A stretch of 64,000 nt of DNA from Paenibacillus dendrobii (GCF_009807035.1 NZ_WUBI01000006.1:156012-220011); one strand, 5' to 3'. Shown: positions 28,701-36,697, counted from the first letter of the stretch. Notes: generated by a model from the letters alone, not told the origin. Numbers and translations are program-made.

Positions 28701-31003
28701 ACGGCGACCGTATCGAATGGCGTTATACGACGAATCTGGGTGAAGATCTGGGAGAGGACCTCAGTCAGTGGGAACCCGATCAGGGAGGAACATCCGGGGG
28801 TGGGGCAATTGCTCCGGGAATCGTCATCAACAAGGATGACAAAACACCGGTGATTAATGTTCCGTCCAATATTCAATCGGATTATACGCTGAACATCACA
28901 AAAGCACTACAAAATACGAATAATATTACGGTTAACATTCCAGATGTGAAGGCCAAAGTCATCTTGAATCTGGAGGATGTGAAGGATAACATCCCGACGA
29001 TCACCGCGATCAAAGGGAGCACTTCGATCGTGATCGACAAGGGAACCCGGGTGAAGTCGGGAGACCGGAAGGTGGAAGTTCTTACTTCCAACCAAGACTC
29101 TAAGATCAAGGAACTTATTCAAGAAACCCTAACCGGACAAGACCGGCTGGATTCCGTCAAGAATGCGTTTGTCGTAGGGAACGCATCAACTCCGGTCGTC
29201 GTGGACAAGCCGGTTACCCTGATTCTGAAGGGAGCTGAGGGTCAACTTCCCGGCTTTATCGATAACGGCAAATTCACGCCGATCAAAGTACACGACTCCG
29301 AGGAGCAGGGAGCTGCAGCCGTCAAAGGCAATGAAACGCAATTGTATGCATTTGTGAAAGGCAACGACCTGTATATCAAAACGAATCGTTTAACAAGCTT
29401 TGCGACGTACACGGTAACCCAGGCGTCCGTGAAGCCGGAAACCGATTTGAATCAGCTTTATGCCGATGCGTCTTCGATCTCCGCGTGGGCATATGAAGCA
29501 ATCAGAGAAGCAACGAAGCAAGGGTTTATTCAAGGAAGCAACGGCAAATTCAATCCGAAAACAAACATTACGAGAGCGGAATTCGCCAAAATCCTAGTCA
29601 ACGTTCTGGGACTCGATACGAAGAATAGCCAAGTCTCCAATTTCAAGGATGTTCATCTGAATGATTGGTTCTACCCTTACGTGCAAGCGGCCAATCAAAC
29701 GGGAATCATGACGGGATACAACAATGAATTCCACCCGAATGAAAATATCACGCGTGAGGAAATGGCGGTAACCACCGTCCGTGCATTGGGCGTTCAACCA
29801 TCCAAAGTGACGACGGCCATCAAGGATATTAATAAGGCATCCGCATGGGCAAGAACGGACATCGGTACGGTTTCCGAGCTTGGACTCATGACGGGCAGCG
29901 ACAATCAATTCCTTCCCAAAGGCGTAGTAACCCGGGAAATGGCGGCGGTCGTATCTGCGCGCGTGTACGAATTTAAGAAGACGAGCAAGCCGGAAACAAA
30001 TGGAGGCCAGACAGGCAATCCAGAAGATCAAGGCAATCAGACAGTTAACCAACCGGACAAGCAAGCGGACACGAAGGTGAAGCAGCAGCTGAAGGACACG
30101 GAGGCTTTTCTGCAAAAATCGGTTACAGACCCTACCATTGCGACGGTGGGCGGAGACTGGACGATCATGGGACTGGCCCGCTCCGGAATTCCCCAGCCGG
30201 ATGCTTACTACGCCAAGTATTATGCGAATGTGGAGAAAATCCTGAAGGAAAAGTCGGGTAAGCTGCATTCCGTCAAATATACCGAATATGACCGGGTGAT
30301 TTTGGCGCTCACCGCCATCGGCAAAGATGTGGACCAGGTAGCCGGATACAACCTGAGAGAATCGCTGGCTGATTTTGATACGGTCATTAAGCAAGGTATC
30401 AACGGTCCGATCTTCGCGTTGATTGCGCTGGACAGCAAGCATTACGACATTCCAGTCGTCAAAGGCGTGAAGACTCAGACGACAAGAGAACTGTTGATCG
30501 ACTTCATCCTGAAACGGGAGATTAGCGGAGGAGGCTGGGCATTAGGAGAGCGTCCGGATGCAGCAGACCCGGATATTACGGCTATGGTCATTCAAGGACT
30601 CACGCCTTACTATGCGTCTAATCCGCAGGTCAAAGCATCTGTGGACCGCGGAATCGCATGGCTGTCCAAAGCCCAATCCGCGAACGGAGAATTCACGAGC
30701 TGGGAGTCCTCGAACTCGGAAAGCGCCGCGCAGGTCATCGTCGCTTTGAGCGGTCTTGGCATCAATCCGGATACGGATGCGCGGTTCATCAAGAACGGTA
30801 AATCGGTTGTGGATGCCCTGTTGGGTTACGCAGCTCCGGGCGGTGGATTCTACCACGTCAAATCGGGCGGCAAGGATAACGGCGGTGCCAAGCCGGGAGA
30901 AGTGGACCTGATGGCAACCGACCAGGCCATGTATGCACTCGTGGCTTTCGACAGAATGGCAAATGGACAGAATCGACTTTATGATATGACGGATGTGAAA
31001 TAG
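25778..31003 (+). CDS. S-layer-anchored transcobalamin-like protein
   Basis: A 1741-residue secreted protein, first gene after the B12 riboswitch. Order: signal peptide (1-31, ending SVSYA); DUF4430/transcobalamin-like beta domain 39-176 (SGWMYAVNNEF); helical spacer; Ig-like segment; alpha/alpha toroid of the prenyltransferase/squalene-cyclase type 351-657 (GGWALG, AVSWLSNAQNAEGSYTSWG, closing NRLYDMTDV); unrecognised beta-rich region; Gly-rich linker; second DUF4430 domain 881-998 (SGWMYNVNGTYPGYG); a repeat of the beta-rich region; three SLH repeats 1224-1401; second toroid 1434-1741, again closing NRLYDMTDVK. Toroid plus DUF4430 is the domain pair of intrinsic factor and transcobalamin, so it most likely captures cobalamin at the wall. 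The ATG at 25778 has gaaagggg upstream; an earlier TTG lacks one. Confidence 0.9.
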   Translation: MRKNRIAAWLIVISMLFSMFFPGLSVSYADGGTNGEPAGYVTLSVEKFTLGQGYVSEPVKVPFYEGENGAALITQFLGEGNYDHTGNIESSFYLAAIKDNDTSEAHVPQYILDQAGSIDSRAEEGWLGQFDYTPMSGWMYAVNNEFLSYGFSNYYPHNGDVIRTQFTVYGYGADLGGGFEGSYIQPADKDALTAEVAEINSSPDKDALLSRSDVRSAYDQAYGLLTNMESSQGDVNAAYVTLTDALTHEEEQPNLEQPDTEKPVIHVEGMQHQQEVLDSDISFSVTVTDNVYHDIIPQVTLKGVVIPQTDGAYKVSLSPGANTIHISAVDGAGNQADEDYVVTYTVSTAQLAKEQLDKSLAYILQTVDNPKFGTSGGEWSVLSLARGNYPVPNDYYKKYYDNVVTVVQDKKNELDKTKWTEHSRLVLGLTAIGKDVTDVGGYSQLDKLADFNSVIKQGINGPIFALIAFDSQKYEIPVVNGVPVQTTRDMLISYILDREVKKGTENAGGWALGVTTADTDITGMAIQALAPYYGSREDVRAAVDRAVSWLSNAQNAEGSYTSWGSTSSESISQVVTALSSIGIDSDQDSRFIKNGHSLLSALLTFGLPNGGFMHAKPSGNQVAQPNGMATDQAAYALVAYDRLTNHQNRLYDMTDVEGASSGVPTENISVPNGGQNFNLVITAADASKEFNIAVSEAKEGKVVLQLPRNTYLPQVKAVKGTVSSLIPRGAQMTSGDGSALEILTFKDIADQELKNKIEGIIPNNSKLDKVEQAFTIGGQKKVEFNQYVTLTFTGLKGRSAAYIQEGVPYAIQKFASNTEGINSGKSEFAYDSGNDLIVKTKHFTDYIAYASSTIETPGGNEGGSNGGGGSGGGTAPQPKQYATLSVDKLTINKGYVVSPTKVELKSGDTAWSVLQRVLESKGISYDYTWTEKYGSVYVESIAGDGEFDHGSGSGWMYNVNGTYPGYGASKYTLSDGDRIEWRYTTNLGEDLGEDLSQWEPDQGGTSGGGAIAPGIVINKDDKTPVINVPSNIQSDYTLNITKALQNTNNITVNIPDVKAKVILNLEDVKDNIPTITAIKGSTSIVIDKGTRVKSGDRKVEVLTSNQDSKIKELIQETLTGQDRLDSVKNAFVVGNASTPVVVDKPVTLILKGAEGQLPGFIDNGKFTPIKVHDSEEQGAAAVKGNETQLYAFVKGNDLYIKTNRLTSFATYTVTQASVKPETDLNQLYADASSISAWAYEAIREATKQGFIQGSNGKFNPKTNITRAEFAKILVNVLGLDTKNSQVSNFKDVHLNDWFYPYVQAANQTGIMTGYNNEFHPNENITREEMAVTTVRALGVQPSKVTTAIKDINKASAWARTDIGTVSELGLMTGSDNQFLPKGVVTREMAAVVSARVYEFKKTSKPETNGGQTGNPEDQGNQTVNQPDKQADTKVKQQLKDTEAFLQKSVTDPTIATVGGDWTIMGLARSGIPQPDAYYAKYYANVEKILKEKSGKLHSVKYTEYDRVILALTAIGKDVDQVAGYNLRESLADFDTVIKQGINGPIFALIALDSKHYDIPVVKGVKTQTTRELLIDFILKREISGGGWALGERPDAADPDITAMVIQGLTPYYASNPQVKASVDRGIAWLSKAQSANGEFTSWESSNSESAAQVIVALSGLGINPDTDARFIKNGKSVVDALLGYAAPGGGFYHVKSGGKDNGGAKPGEVDLMATDQAMYALVAFDRMANGQNRLYDMTDVK

Positions 31004-31016
31004 TTAGTCATGTACC

Positions 31017-31046
31017 GGGCAGGGGAATCTTGTGATTTCCTTGCCC
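31017..31046 (+). other. Intergenic stem-loop within the B12 unit
   Basis: Stem gggcaggggaatc against gatttccttgccc (two G-U pairs) with a 4-base loop, between the large surface protein gene and the anchored DUF4430 gene. There is no T-tract after it, so it is more likely an RNA-processing or stability element than a terminator. Confidence 0.5.
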
Positions 31047-31070
31047 AGTCCTTTAAGGTGGGAATCAGAT

Positions 31071-32123
31071 ATGAAGAATAAAAAATGGTTATACGCCGTG
31101 CTGATCGTCGCTGTCTTGGCTGTGGCCTTCTTCTGGGGCGGTCATGATCAGAAGAAACAAGCGGCTACAAAAACGGATGTAAGCCAGACGGATCAGGGTA
31201 CCCCAGCGACTACCGGTTCTCCTTCCGGTATTACGTCACCTGATGAGGAGAAGAGTCAGCCGGAATTAGGAGCCCAATCATCCGACAAATCTGCGGACAA
31301 CCCTACCGGTACGGAGGATACCGCAAAACCTGCAGCCAGTGCGGCAGATCCAGCCGCTAAAGACAGCGGAACGGGAGCCAAGCAGCAGGATGCGAAGGAA
31401 TCTCAAGATGCTTCCGTAACAATGGATGGCACTAGTGCGTCCCCCAAATCGGACTCTGCGAAAACAGATAACGCCGGGAAAGCGCCGGCAGCGGATGAAA
31501 AGGCACCTGCGAAAGCCTCGTCCAAGACGCCGGAAAAAAGCACGGTTACCAAGCCGGACGACCAATCCGCAACCAAGCCCGGTAAAACGGAATCAGCCGC
31601 AGCAGATACCAAACCGAAGAAGGATAAGTATCAAACGGATCCTGTGCCGGCGGGCAAACCGAAGCCCGTGGAGTGGCAGGATGCGAACGTTGACAAGAAA
31701 CAGCAGCTAACCGCGACCTTGTCCGTCTCGGCGGCATCGATTTTGGATCACATGGATCAGTTCAACAAGGACAAGCTTGAGGTTCTTCCGAAAGACGGTG
31801 TGATCTACAAAGCACAAAAGGTGACCTTTTTTGAGGGGGAATCGGTGTTTGACGTGCTGCTGCGGGAGATGAAAAAAAATAAAATCCATTTGGAATTTTC
31901 CATGACCCCCATTTATAACAGCAATTATATTGAGGGCATTCACAATTTATACGAATTCGATTGCGGGGAGCTCAGCGGCTGGATGTACAAGGTCAACGGG
32001 TGGTTCCCAAATTATGGAAGCAGTCGTTATGCGCTGAAGGATGGGGATGTCATCGAGTGGGTGTATACCTGTGATCTGGGCCGCGATGTTGGCGGATATG
32101 TGGCAGCCGGAGGAAAGCAATAA
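31071..32123 (+). CDS. Membrane-anchored DUF4430 (transcobalamin beta-domain) protein
   Basis: A 350-residue protein. The N-terminus has one membrane helix (WLYAVLIVAVLAVAFFWGG, residues 5-23) and no lipobox, so it is probably a membrane-tethered extracellular protein. Residues about 30-215 are low-complexity, rich in Ala, Lys, Asp, Thr, Pro and Ser, forming a long flexible stalk able to span part of the wall. Residues about 220-345 form a DUF4430 domain with SGWMYKVNGWFPNYGSSRY and DGDVIEWVYTCDLG. Most likely it accepts cobalamin from the wall protein and presents it to the ECF transporter (inference). The ATG at 31071 has aaggtggga upstream. Its stop overlaps the ecfT start (TAATG). Confidence 0.87.
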   Translation: MKNKKWLYAVLIVAVLAVAFFWGGHDQKKQAATKTDVSQTDQGTPATTGSPSGITSPDEEKSQPELGAQSSDKSADNPTGTEDTAKPAASAADPAAKDSGTGAKQQDAKESQDASVTMDGTSASPKSDSAKTDNAGKAPAADEKAPAKASSKTPEKSTVTKPDDQSATKPGKTESAAADTKPKKDKYQTDPVPAGKPKPVEWQDANVDKKQQLTATLSVSAASILDHMDQFNKDKLEVLPKDGVIYKAQKVTFFEGESVFDVLLREMKKNKIHLEFSMTPIYNSNYIEGIHNLYEFDCGELSGWMYKVNGWFPNYGSSRYALKDGDVIEWVYTCDLGRDVGGYVAAGGKQ

Positions 32124-33013
32124 TGCGGGATGTCTTTTCAACCTATCATCCGGTTGTCAATTTCGCTTATTTTACCGCGATGCTGCTGTTCAGCATGATC
32201 TTTATGCACCCGGTCTTTCAAGTCATCGCTTTAATTAGCGCGCTCGCTTATTCCGTGCTGTTAAAAGGAAAAAGCGCCGTCAAATTTCATACCCTGTACA
32301 TGCTGCCGCTGCTGCTGTTCATGGCTGTCATCAATCCGGCATTCAATCATGCTGGCGTGACCATCTTGTTCTATTTGAAGAGCGGAAATCCGGTGACGCT
32401 GGAATCGATTCTGTTCGGGGCGGCGGCAGCCTGCATGTTCGTGACCGTCATCGTATGGTTCTCCTGCTACAATGCCGTGATGACGTCGGATAAGTTCATT
32501 TATCTTTTTGGAAAAATCCTGCCTTCGCTTTCTTTGATCTTTTCGATGGTACTGCGGTTCGTTCCAAGATATATCACTCAAATGAAGGTGATCTCAAGTG
32601 CCCAGAAATGCATCGGCAGAGACATCTCACAGGGGAATGTTGTTCAGCGGGCACGTAACGGCATCAAAATATTATCCATCATGACGACTTGGGCGCTGGA
32701 GAATGCAATCGAGACGGCGGATTCGATGAAATCAAGAGGTTATGGACTTCGGGGCCGAACAAGCTATTCCATCTTCCGTCTGGATCGGCGTGACCGAATC
32801 ATGCTCGCTCTTATGTCGACGTTCATTGCATTCGTACTGATAGGTGCGGTCATGGGCGAGAACACCATCCGCTTTTTTCCGTCGGTCAAAATGTCTGGAA
32901 TAACGCCAATGAGCATTGCGGTATATACCGCTTATTTTCTTTTATGCATGGTACCCGTGCTTGTCACGATTGTGGAGGGGATCAAATGGAAGTTTATCGT
33001 ATCGAAAATGTAA
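32123..33013 (+). CDS. ecfT: ECF transporter transmembrane subunit EcfT
   Basis: A 296-residue CbiQ/EcfT-family membrane protein with about five or six helices. The cytoplasmic coupling region contains SSAQKCIGRD and then ENAIETADSMKSRGYGLRGR near residues 194-213, the Ala-x-x-x-x-Arg-Gly signature by which EcfT docks on the ATPases. It links ATP hydrolysis to toppling of the S component. It begins one base before the end of the previous gene's stop codon and ends 28 bases inside the next gene, so the genes are translationally coupled. Confidence 0.92.
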   Translation: MRDVFSTYHPVVNFAYFTAMLLFSMIFMHPVFQVIALISALAYSVLLKGKSAVKFHTLYMLPLLLFMAVINPAFNHAGVTILFYLKSGNPVTLESILFGAAAACMFVTVIVWFSCYNAVMTSDKFIYLFGKILPSLSLIFSMVLRFVPRYITQMKVISSAQKCIGRDISQGNVVQRARNGIKILSIMTTWALENAIETADSMKSRGYGLRGRTSYSIFRLDRRDRIMLALMSTFIAFVLIGAVMGENTIRFFPSVKMSGITPMSIAVYTAYFLLCMVPVLVTIVEGIKWKFIVSKM

Positions 33014-34680
33014 GCTTCGCCTTTCCCGGGCAAAAGCGGAAGGCGCTCTCCCATATCGATCTTACGATTCAAAGCGGAGAGTTCATAACGTTATGCGGGA
33101 AATCGGGCTGCGGGAAAAGCACGCTGCTGCGCCAACTGAAGACCGTCCTGAGACCGCATGGGGAGCGGGAAGGGATCGTATACTTTGGCGGGCGACATTT
33201 GGATGAGGCGGATCAACGCACGCAAGCCTCGAAAATCGGATTCGTGCTCCAAAATCCCGACAACCAGATCGTGACGGATAAGGTGTGGCATGAGCTGGCT
33301 TTTGGGCTGGAAAGTCTGGGCGTGGACCCGTCTTCGATTCGTTTGCGCGTGGCAGAGATGGCGAGCTTTTTCGGCATTCAAGCGTGGTATCACCGTAGCG
33401 TGTCGGAGCTTTCCGGAGGGCAGAAGCAACTGCTTAATTTGGCGTCCATCATGGCGATGAACCCTTCGGTCTTGATTTTGGATGAACCCACCTCCCAGCT
33501 CGATCCAATTGCGGCGGCGGATTTTCTGGAGACCGTGAAGCGGATTAACCGGGATCTGGGCACCACCGTGGTGATCACGGAGCATCGCCTGGAGGAGCTG
33601 CTTTCCATCTCCGACCGCCTGATCGTGATGGAGGAGGGCCGGATTATCGCGGACGAGACGCCGGTGAAGGCAGGGGAAATGCTCCATGCCATGAACCATG
33701 CGATGTTCAAGGCGATGCCGTCTCCAATGCAGATTGCCGCGGGAATGGGTGGGGAAGGAGCATTTCCTGTCACGGTAAAAGAAGGACGGCAGTGGCTGGA
33801 TGCGTTATTGGGAGATAACCCCCGGGAGTATCATGAAGAGCTCAAGGAGGCTGACGGGAAAAAGGAACCAGCCGCTCGCCCTGCCATTGCGTTCAAGGAT
33901 GTATGGTTCAAATACGAGAAGCATGGGCCCGATGTCATTAAAGACCTGTCGTTTGAGGTGCAGGAAGGGCAATTCTACTGTATTGTAGGCGGAAACGGCA
34001 CGGGCAAAACAACCACGTTGTCGCTGATTAGCGGCATGCATAAGCCTTACCGGGGAAAGGTTCACATAAGCGGTAAAAACCCCGCAAAGATGCCGTCCCG
34101 GGAGCTTTTCAACCAATACCTGGGGGTACTGCCGCAGAATCCGCAGACGTTGTTCGTAAAGAAGACGGTCGAAGAGGATTTATACGAGATGCTGTCCGGC
34201 ACCGGGATGACAAATGAAGAGAAGGCGGAAAAGGTAGGAGTCGTAGTGGACTTTGCCGAACTTGCGCCTTTGCTGGCTATGCATCCTTATGACCTGAGCG
34301 GAGGAGAGCAACAGCGGGCCGCCCTTGCCAAGGTGCTGTTACTCGAGCCGAAGATTCTGCTGCTGGATGAGCCTACGAAAGGGCTCGACGGATTCTTTAA
34401 GGAGAAGCTGGCTGGACTATTGAAAAAGTTGAACGCGGCTGGGGTAACGATCGTAATGGTCTCTCACGATATCGAGTTTTGTGCCAAACACGGCGAAATA
34501 TGTGCCATGTTCTTTGATGGGAGCATGATTACATCGGACAGCGCAAAGGCGTTTTTTGCAGGCAACAGCTTCTATACGACGGCGGCGAACCGGATGGCGC
34601 GCCATAGGTGGAGCGAGGCCGTAACTATTGAGGATGTGATTGAACGATGCAAGGCAACGAGCCTGCAAGCAAGCGTCTAA
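32986..34680 (+). CDS. ecfA: Fused double ECF ATPase (EcfA-EcfA')
   Basis: A 564-residue protein with two complete ABC ATPase domains in one chain, where many ECF systems use two separate proteins. Domain 1: Walker A GKSGCGKST near residue 39, Q-loop VLQNPDNQIV, signature LSGGQ near 142, Walker B LILDEPTS. Domain 2: Walker A GGNGTGKTT near 335, PQNPQTLF, signature LSGGEQQR near 437, Walker B LLLDEPTKGLDG. The start ATG at 32986 lies inside ecfT with tggagggg six bases upstream. It powers cobalamin uptake with EcfT and the S component; with a dedicated pair of sites it may serve this system only. Confidence 0.94.
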   Translation: MEVYRIENVSFAFPGQKRKALSHIDLTIQSGEFITLCGKSGCGKSTLLRQLKTVLRPHGEREGIVYFGGRHLDEADQRTQASKIGFVLQNPDNQIVTDKVWHELAFGLESLGVDPSSIRLRVAEMASFFGIQAWYHRSVSELSGGQKQLLNLASIMAMNPSVLILDEPTSQLDPIAAADFLETVKRINRDLGTTVVITEHRLEELLSISDRLIVMEEGRIIADETPVKAGEMLHAMNHAMFKAMPSPMQIAAGMGGEGAFPVTVKEGRQWLDALLGDNPREYHEELKEADGKKEPAARPAIAFKDVWFKYEKHGPDVIKDLSFEVQEGQFYCIVGGNGTGKTTTLSLISGMHKPYRGKVHISGKNPAKMPSRELFNQYLGVLPQNPQTLFVKKTVEEDLYEMLSGTGMTNEEKAEKVGVVVDFAELAPLLAMHPYDLSGGEQQRAALAKVLLLEPKILLLDEPTKGLDGFFKEKLAGLLKKLNAAGVTIVMVSHDIEFCAKHGEICAMFFDGSMITSDSAKAFFAGNSFYTTAANRMARHRWSEAVTIEDVIERCKATSLQASV

Positions 34681-35375
34681 GCCGGCGGACGCTCTGGGCT
34701 GCCATTTTCATTCTGGTTCTGATCCCGGCGACGATTCTGCTGGGAGTCTATGTGCTGAATGACCGGAAGTATTATTTCATTAGTCTGCTCATTGTGCTGT
34801 ACACGATGGTTCCCTTCGCTTTGGTTTTTGAACAGAGGAAGCCGCAAGCCCGGGAGCTCATTGTGATAGCGGTGTTAACGGCGATTGCCGTGGCAGGTCG
34901 CGGAGCTTTTTTCATGCTGCCGCAGTTTAAGCCGGTGGTGGCGATCGTCATTATTGCAGGGGTCAGCCTGGGAGCGGAAGCAGGATTTCTGGTTGGGGCC
35001 ATGACCGGCTTTGTTTCCAACTTCTTTTTCGGACAAGGTCCCTGGACGCCCTGGCAAATGTTCTGTTTCGGCATTATCGGTTTTCTGGCAGGCATTTTAT
35101 TTAAGAAGGGGTGGCTTCGCAAGAGCAAGCTGTCGCTCTGTATCTATGGGGGGCTGGCAACCTTTGTAATCTATGGAGGCATTATCAATGTCGGCTCGCT
35201 CCTGATGTTTACGCCGGAATTCTCCTGGCCTGCACTATTGGCCACCTATATCTCGGGTTTTTGGTTTGATATGGTGCATGCGATCTCCACGGTTTTCTTC
35301 CTGTTCATCATTTCGCGGCCAATGATCGAGAAGCTGGATCGGATCAAGACGAAGTACGGCCTAATTGAGCCATAG
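34647..35375 (+). CDS. ECF transporter S component, probably cobalamin-specific
   Basis: A 242-residue membrane protein with about six or seven helices, overlapping the ATPase gene by 34 bases. ECF S-component features include the small-residue-rich helix segments AVLTAIAVAGRGAFFM and GVSLGAEAGFLVGAMTGFVS, then a GQGPWTPWQM loop. Substrate specificity of S components is best read from context: the B12 riboswitch and the transcobalamin-like partners point to cobalamin, as in CbrT/CblT-type components. No cobalamin biosynthesis gene is present, so the unit is for uptake. Confidence 0.85.
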   Translation: MQGNEPASKRLSRRTLWAAIFILVLIPATILLGVYVLNDRKYYFISLLIVLYTMVPFALVFEQRKPQARELIVIAVLTAIAVAGRGAFFMLPQFKPVVAIVIIAGVSLGAEAGFLVGAMTGFVSNFFFGQGPWTPWQMFCFGIIGFLAGILFKKGWLRKSKLSLCIYGGLATFVIYGGIINVGSLLMFTPEFSWPALLATYISGFWFDMVHAISTVFFLFIISRPMIEKLDRIKTKYGLIEP

Positions 35376-35408
35376 AAGGCAAGAAGGCAAACATACAAAA
35401 GAATGCAG

Positions 35409-35447
35409 AAGCAGGGAGCATCGAAGGATGCTCCCTGCTTTCTTTTT
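35409..35447 (+). terminator. Rho-independent terminator of the B12 unit
   Basis: A perfect 14-bp stem (aagcagggagcatc / gatgctccctgctt), 4-base loop and a T-rich tail. Closes the unit begun at the riboswitch. Confidence 0.93.
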
Positions 35448-35473
35448 CAATTGCGGAATAAACGCGTCTGTCT

Positions 35474-36511
35474 TTATTTCATCGTCCAGTTCGTTACCTT
35501 TTTGACAGCCGCATCGGCATCCTTCAGGTCCGTTTCGCCAAGGCTAAGGAGCGTGCTCCATTGTTTGACGCGGTTTTTACCATTAGGCGGCTGATTGTAG
35601 TCGTTGGTATCCACGATTTTGGTGCGCTCGGCGTAAAATTTGGTCATGAAGGTCTTTTCGTCCTTGCTGCTGCCGGAACGGGATAGGATACCTTCCAAAC
35701 TGCCGGAGTCTCCGTCTGCGCCTTGGTTCAGGGCGGTATCTACGAAAGAGCCGATGATCAGGGCGGAAGTGAATCCGCGTTTCTTCGCTTGATCTACACT
35801 GTACTTGATGTACACGTTATAGAAGGTGCGCCACATGGCTTCTCTCCAGGCGGCATCGTTTTGGAGGCCGTTGATTTTTTTGACGAACACGGAGTTGCTG
35901 TCGGTAATTTTCAGGATGGATCCGCTCATTTTGCCGTTGACCCCGATACGCTTCAGTCCGCCTTCAACGGTCGGATTGCTGGCCCCTTTGATCCGGTCAT
36001 ATTCTTTGAAGAGTGCAGGGCCATCCGGGCCGGTATCATTGGAACCGCCGGTCGTCGCGCCGAAAATGCCGATCGTGTATCCCCGGTTATCTTTGATATC
36101 TTCGCAGTATCCGTAGTATTTCGTCCAGTTCAGGTCATCCTGCTCCGGCTTATTCACAAGCATCATGATGTTATCCCATTGCTCCCCGTCGAGTCCCGTA
36201 TTGGTTTTCAGAAACTGTAGGGTGTCGGGTGAAAAGTTGGCATCGTGGCTGCTGGCTGCGGCTGCAACCGCTGGGCTGTTAAGATCGCTGCTTGCTGCCG
36301 ACAAGGATTCAACCGTTGCCGCTTCCGAGTCGCTGCCAAGCTCGGTTGAATCCAGAACTTGCTCGGCGGCAGCATTATTTTCTTCTGCGAATGCCTTGGT
36401 TTGCACAGGACCGGACATGGCCGTAATCGAACCGAGCAGGGCAAAGCTCAGAATCATCGCAATCCATTTCCCTCTAGAAGTCGTTGGTTTATTATGAGTT
36501 AAATTCATCAT
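35474..36511 (-). CDS. csn: Secreted GH46 chitosanase
   Basis: A 345-residue secreted enzyme that cuts beta-1,4-linked glucosamine polymers. Signal peptide at residues 1 to about 40 (ending QTKAFA), then an Ala/Ser/Glu-rich propeptide-like region, then the GH46 domain from about residue 95. The family signature is YYGYCEDIKDNRGYTIGIFG followed by ATTGGSNDTGPDG, very like Bacillus circulans-type chitosanases. The conserved Glu of YCED is the expected acid and a downstream Asp the expected base. The start is the ATG with ggaggg upstream; the longer frame from 36544 lacks a ribosome site. Palindromes with an aagcgctt core lie upstream, suggesting repressor control. Confidence 0.93.
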   Translation of the reverse strand: MMNLTHNKPTTSRGKWIAMILSFALLGSITAMSGPVQTKAFAEENNAAAEQVLDSTELGSDSEAATVESLSAASSDLNSPAVAAAASSHDANFSPDTLQFLKTNTGLDGEQWDNIMMLVNKPEQDDLNWTKYYGYCEDIKDNRGYTIGIFGATTGGSNDTGPDGPALFKEYDRIKGASNPTVEGGLKRIGVNGKMSGSILKITDSNSVFVKKINGLQNDAAWREAMWRTFYNVYIKYSVDQAKKRGFTSALIIGSFVDTALNQGADGDSGSLEGILSRSGSSKDEKTFMTKFYAERTKIVDTNDYNQPPNGKNRVKQWSTLLSLGETDLKDADAAVKKVTNWTMK

Positions 36512-36579
36512 TGTATCCCTCCAAAAATTTGTGGTTGTTGCCAATTTACATCTTCATATCCGTTGGTGATACTCGATAA

Positions 36580-36595
36580 GTAAAAGCGCTTTAAC
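36580..36595. promoter_or_regulatory. Candidate LacI-family operator, proximal
   Basis: gtaaaagcgctttaac is a near-perfect palindrome centred on aagcgctt, about 70 bases upstream of the chitosanase start. LacI/CcpA-family repressors recognise such a central CG in an A/T palindrome. It differs from the CcpA consensus at both G/C flank positions, so a dedicated repressor is more likely. Confidence 0.5.
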
Positions 36596-36683
36596 TTTTT
36601 GGCGGAGAAAAATGAATAGATTGATTTACGTTAAATCAGCACGATCATATTTTGTTATGATCATCTCCTTTTCGTTAAAATAA

Positions 36684-36697
36684 TTTAAGCGCTTAAA
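36684..36697. promoter_or_regulatory. Candidate LacI-family operator, distal
   Basis: tttaagcgcttaaa is a perfect 14-bp palindrome with the same core as the site at 36580, about 100 bases farther upstream. Two equal sites at this distance could allow DNA looping. Beyond it, to 37050, no gene or other feature was recognised (about 350 bases). Confidence 0.5.
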
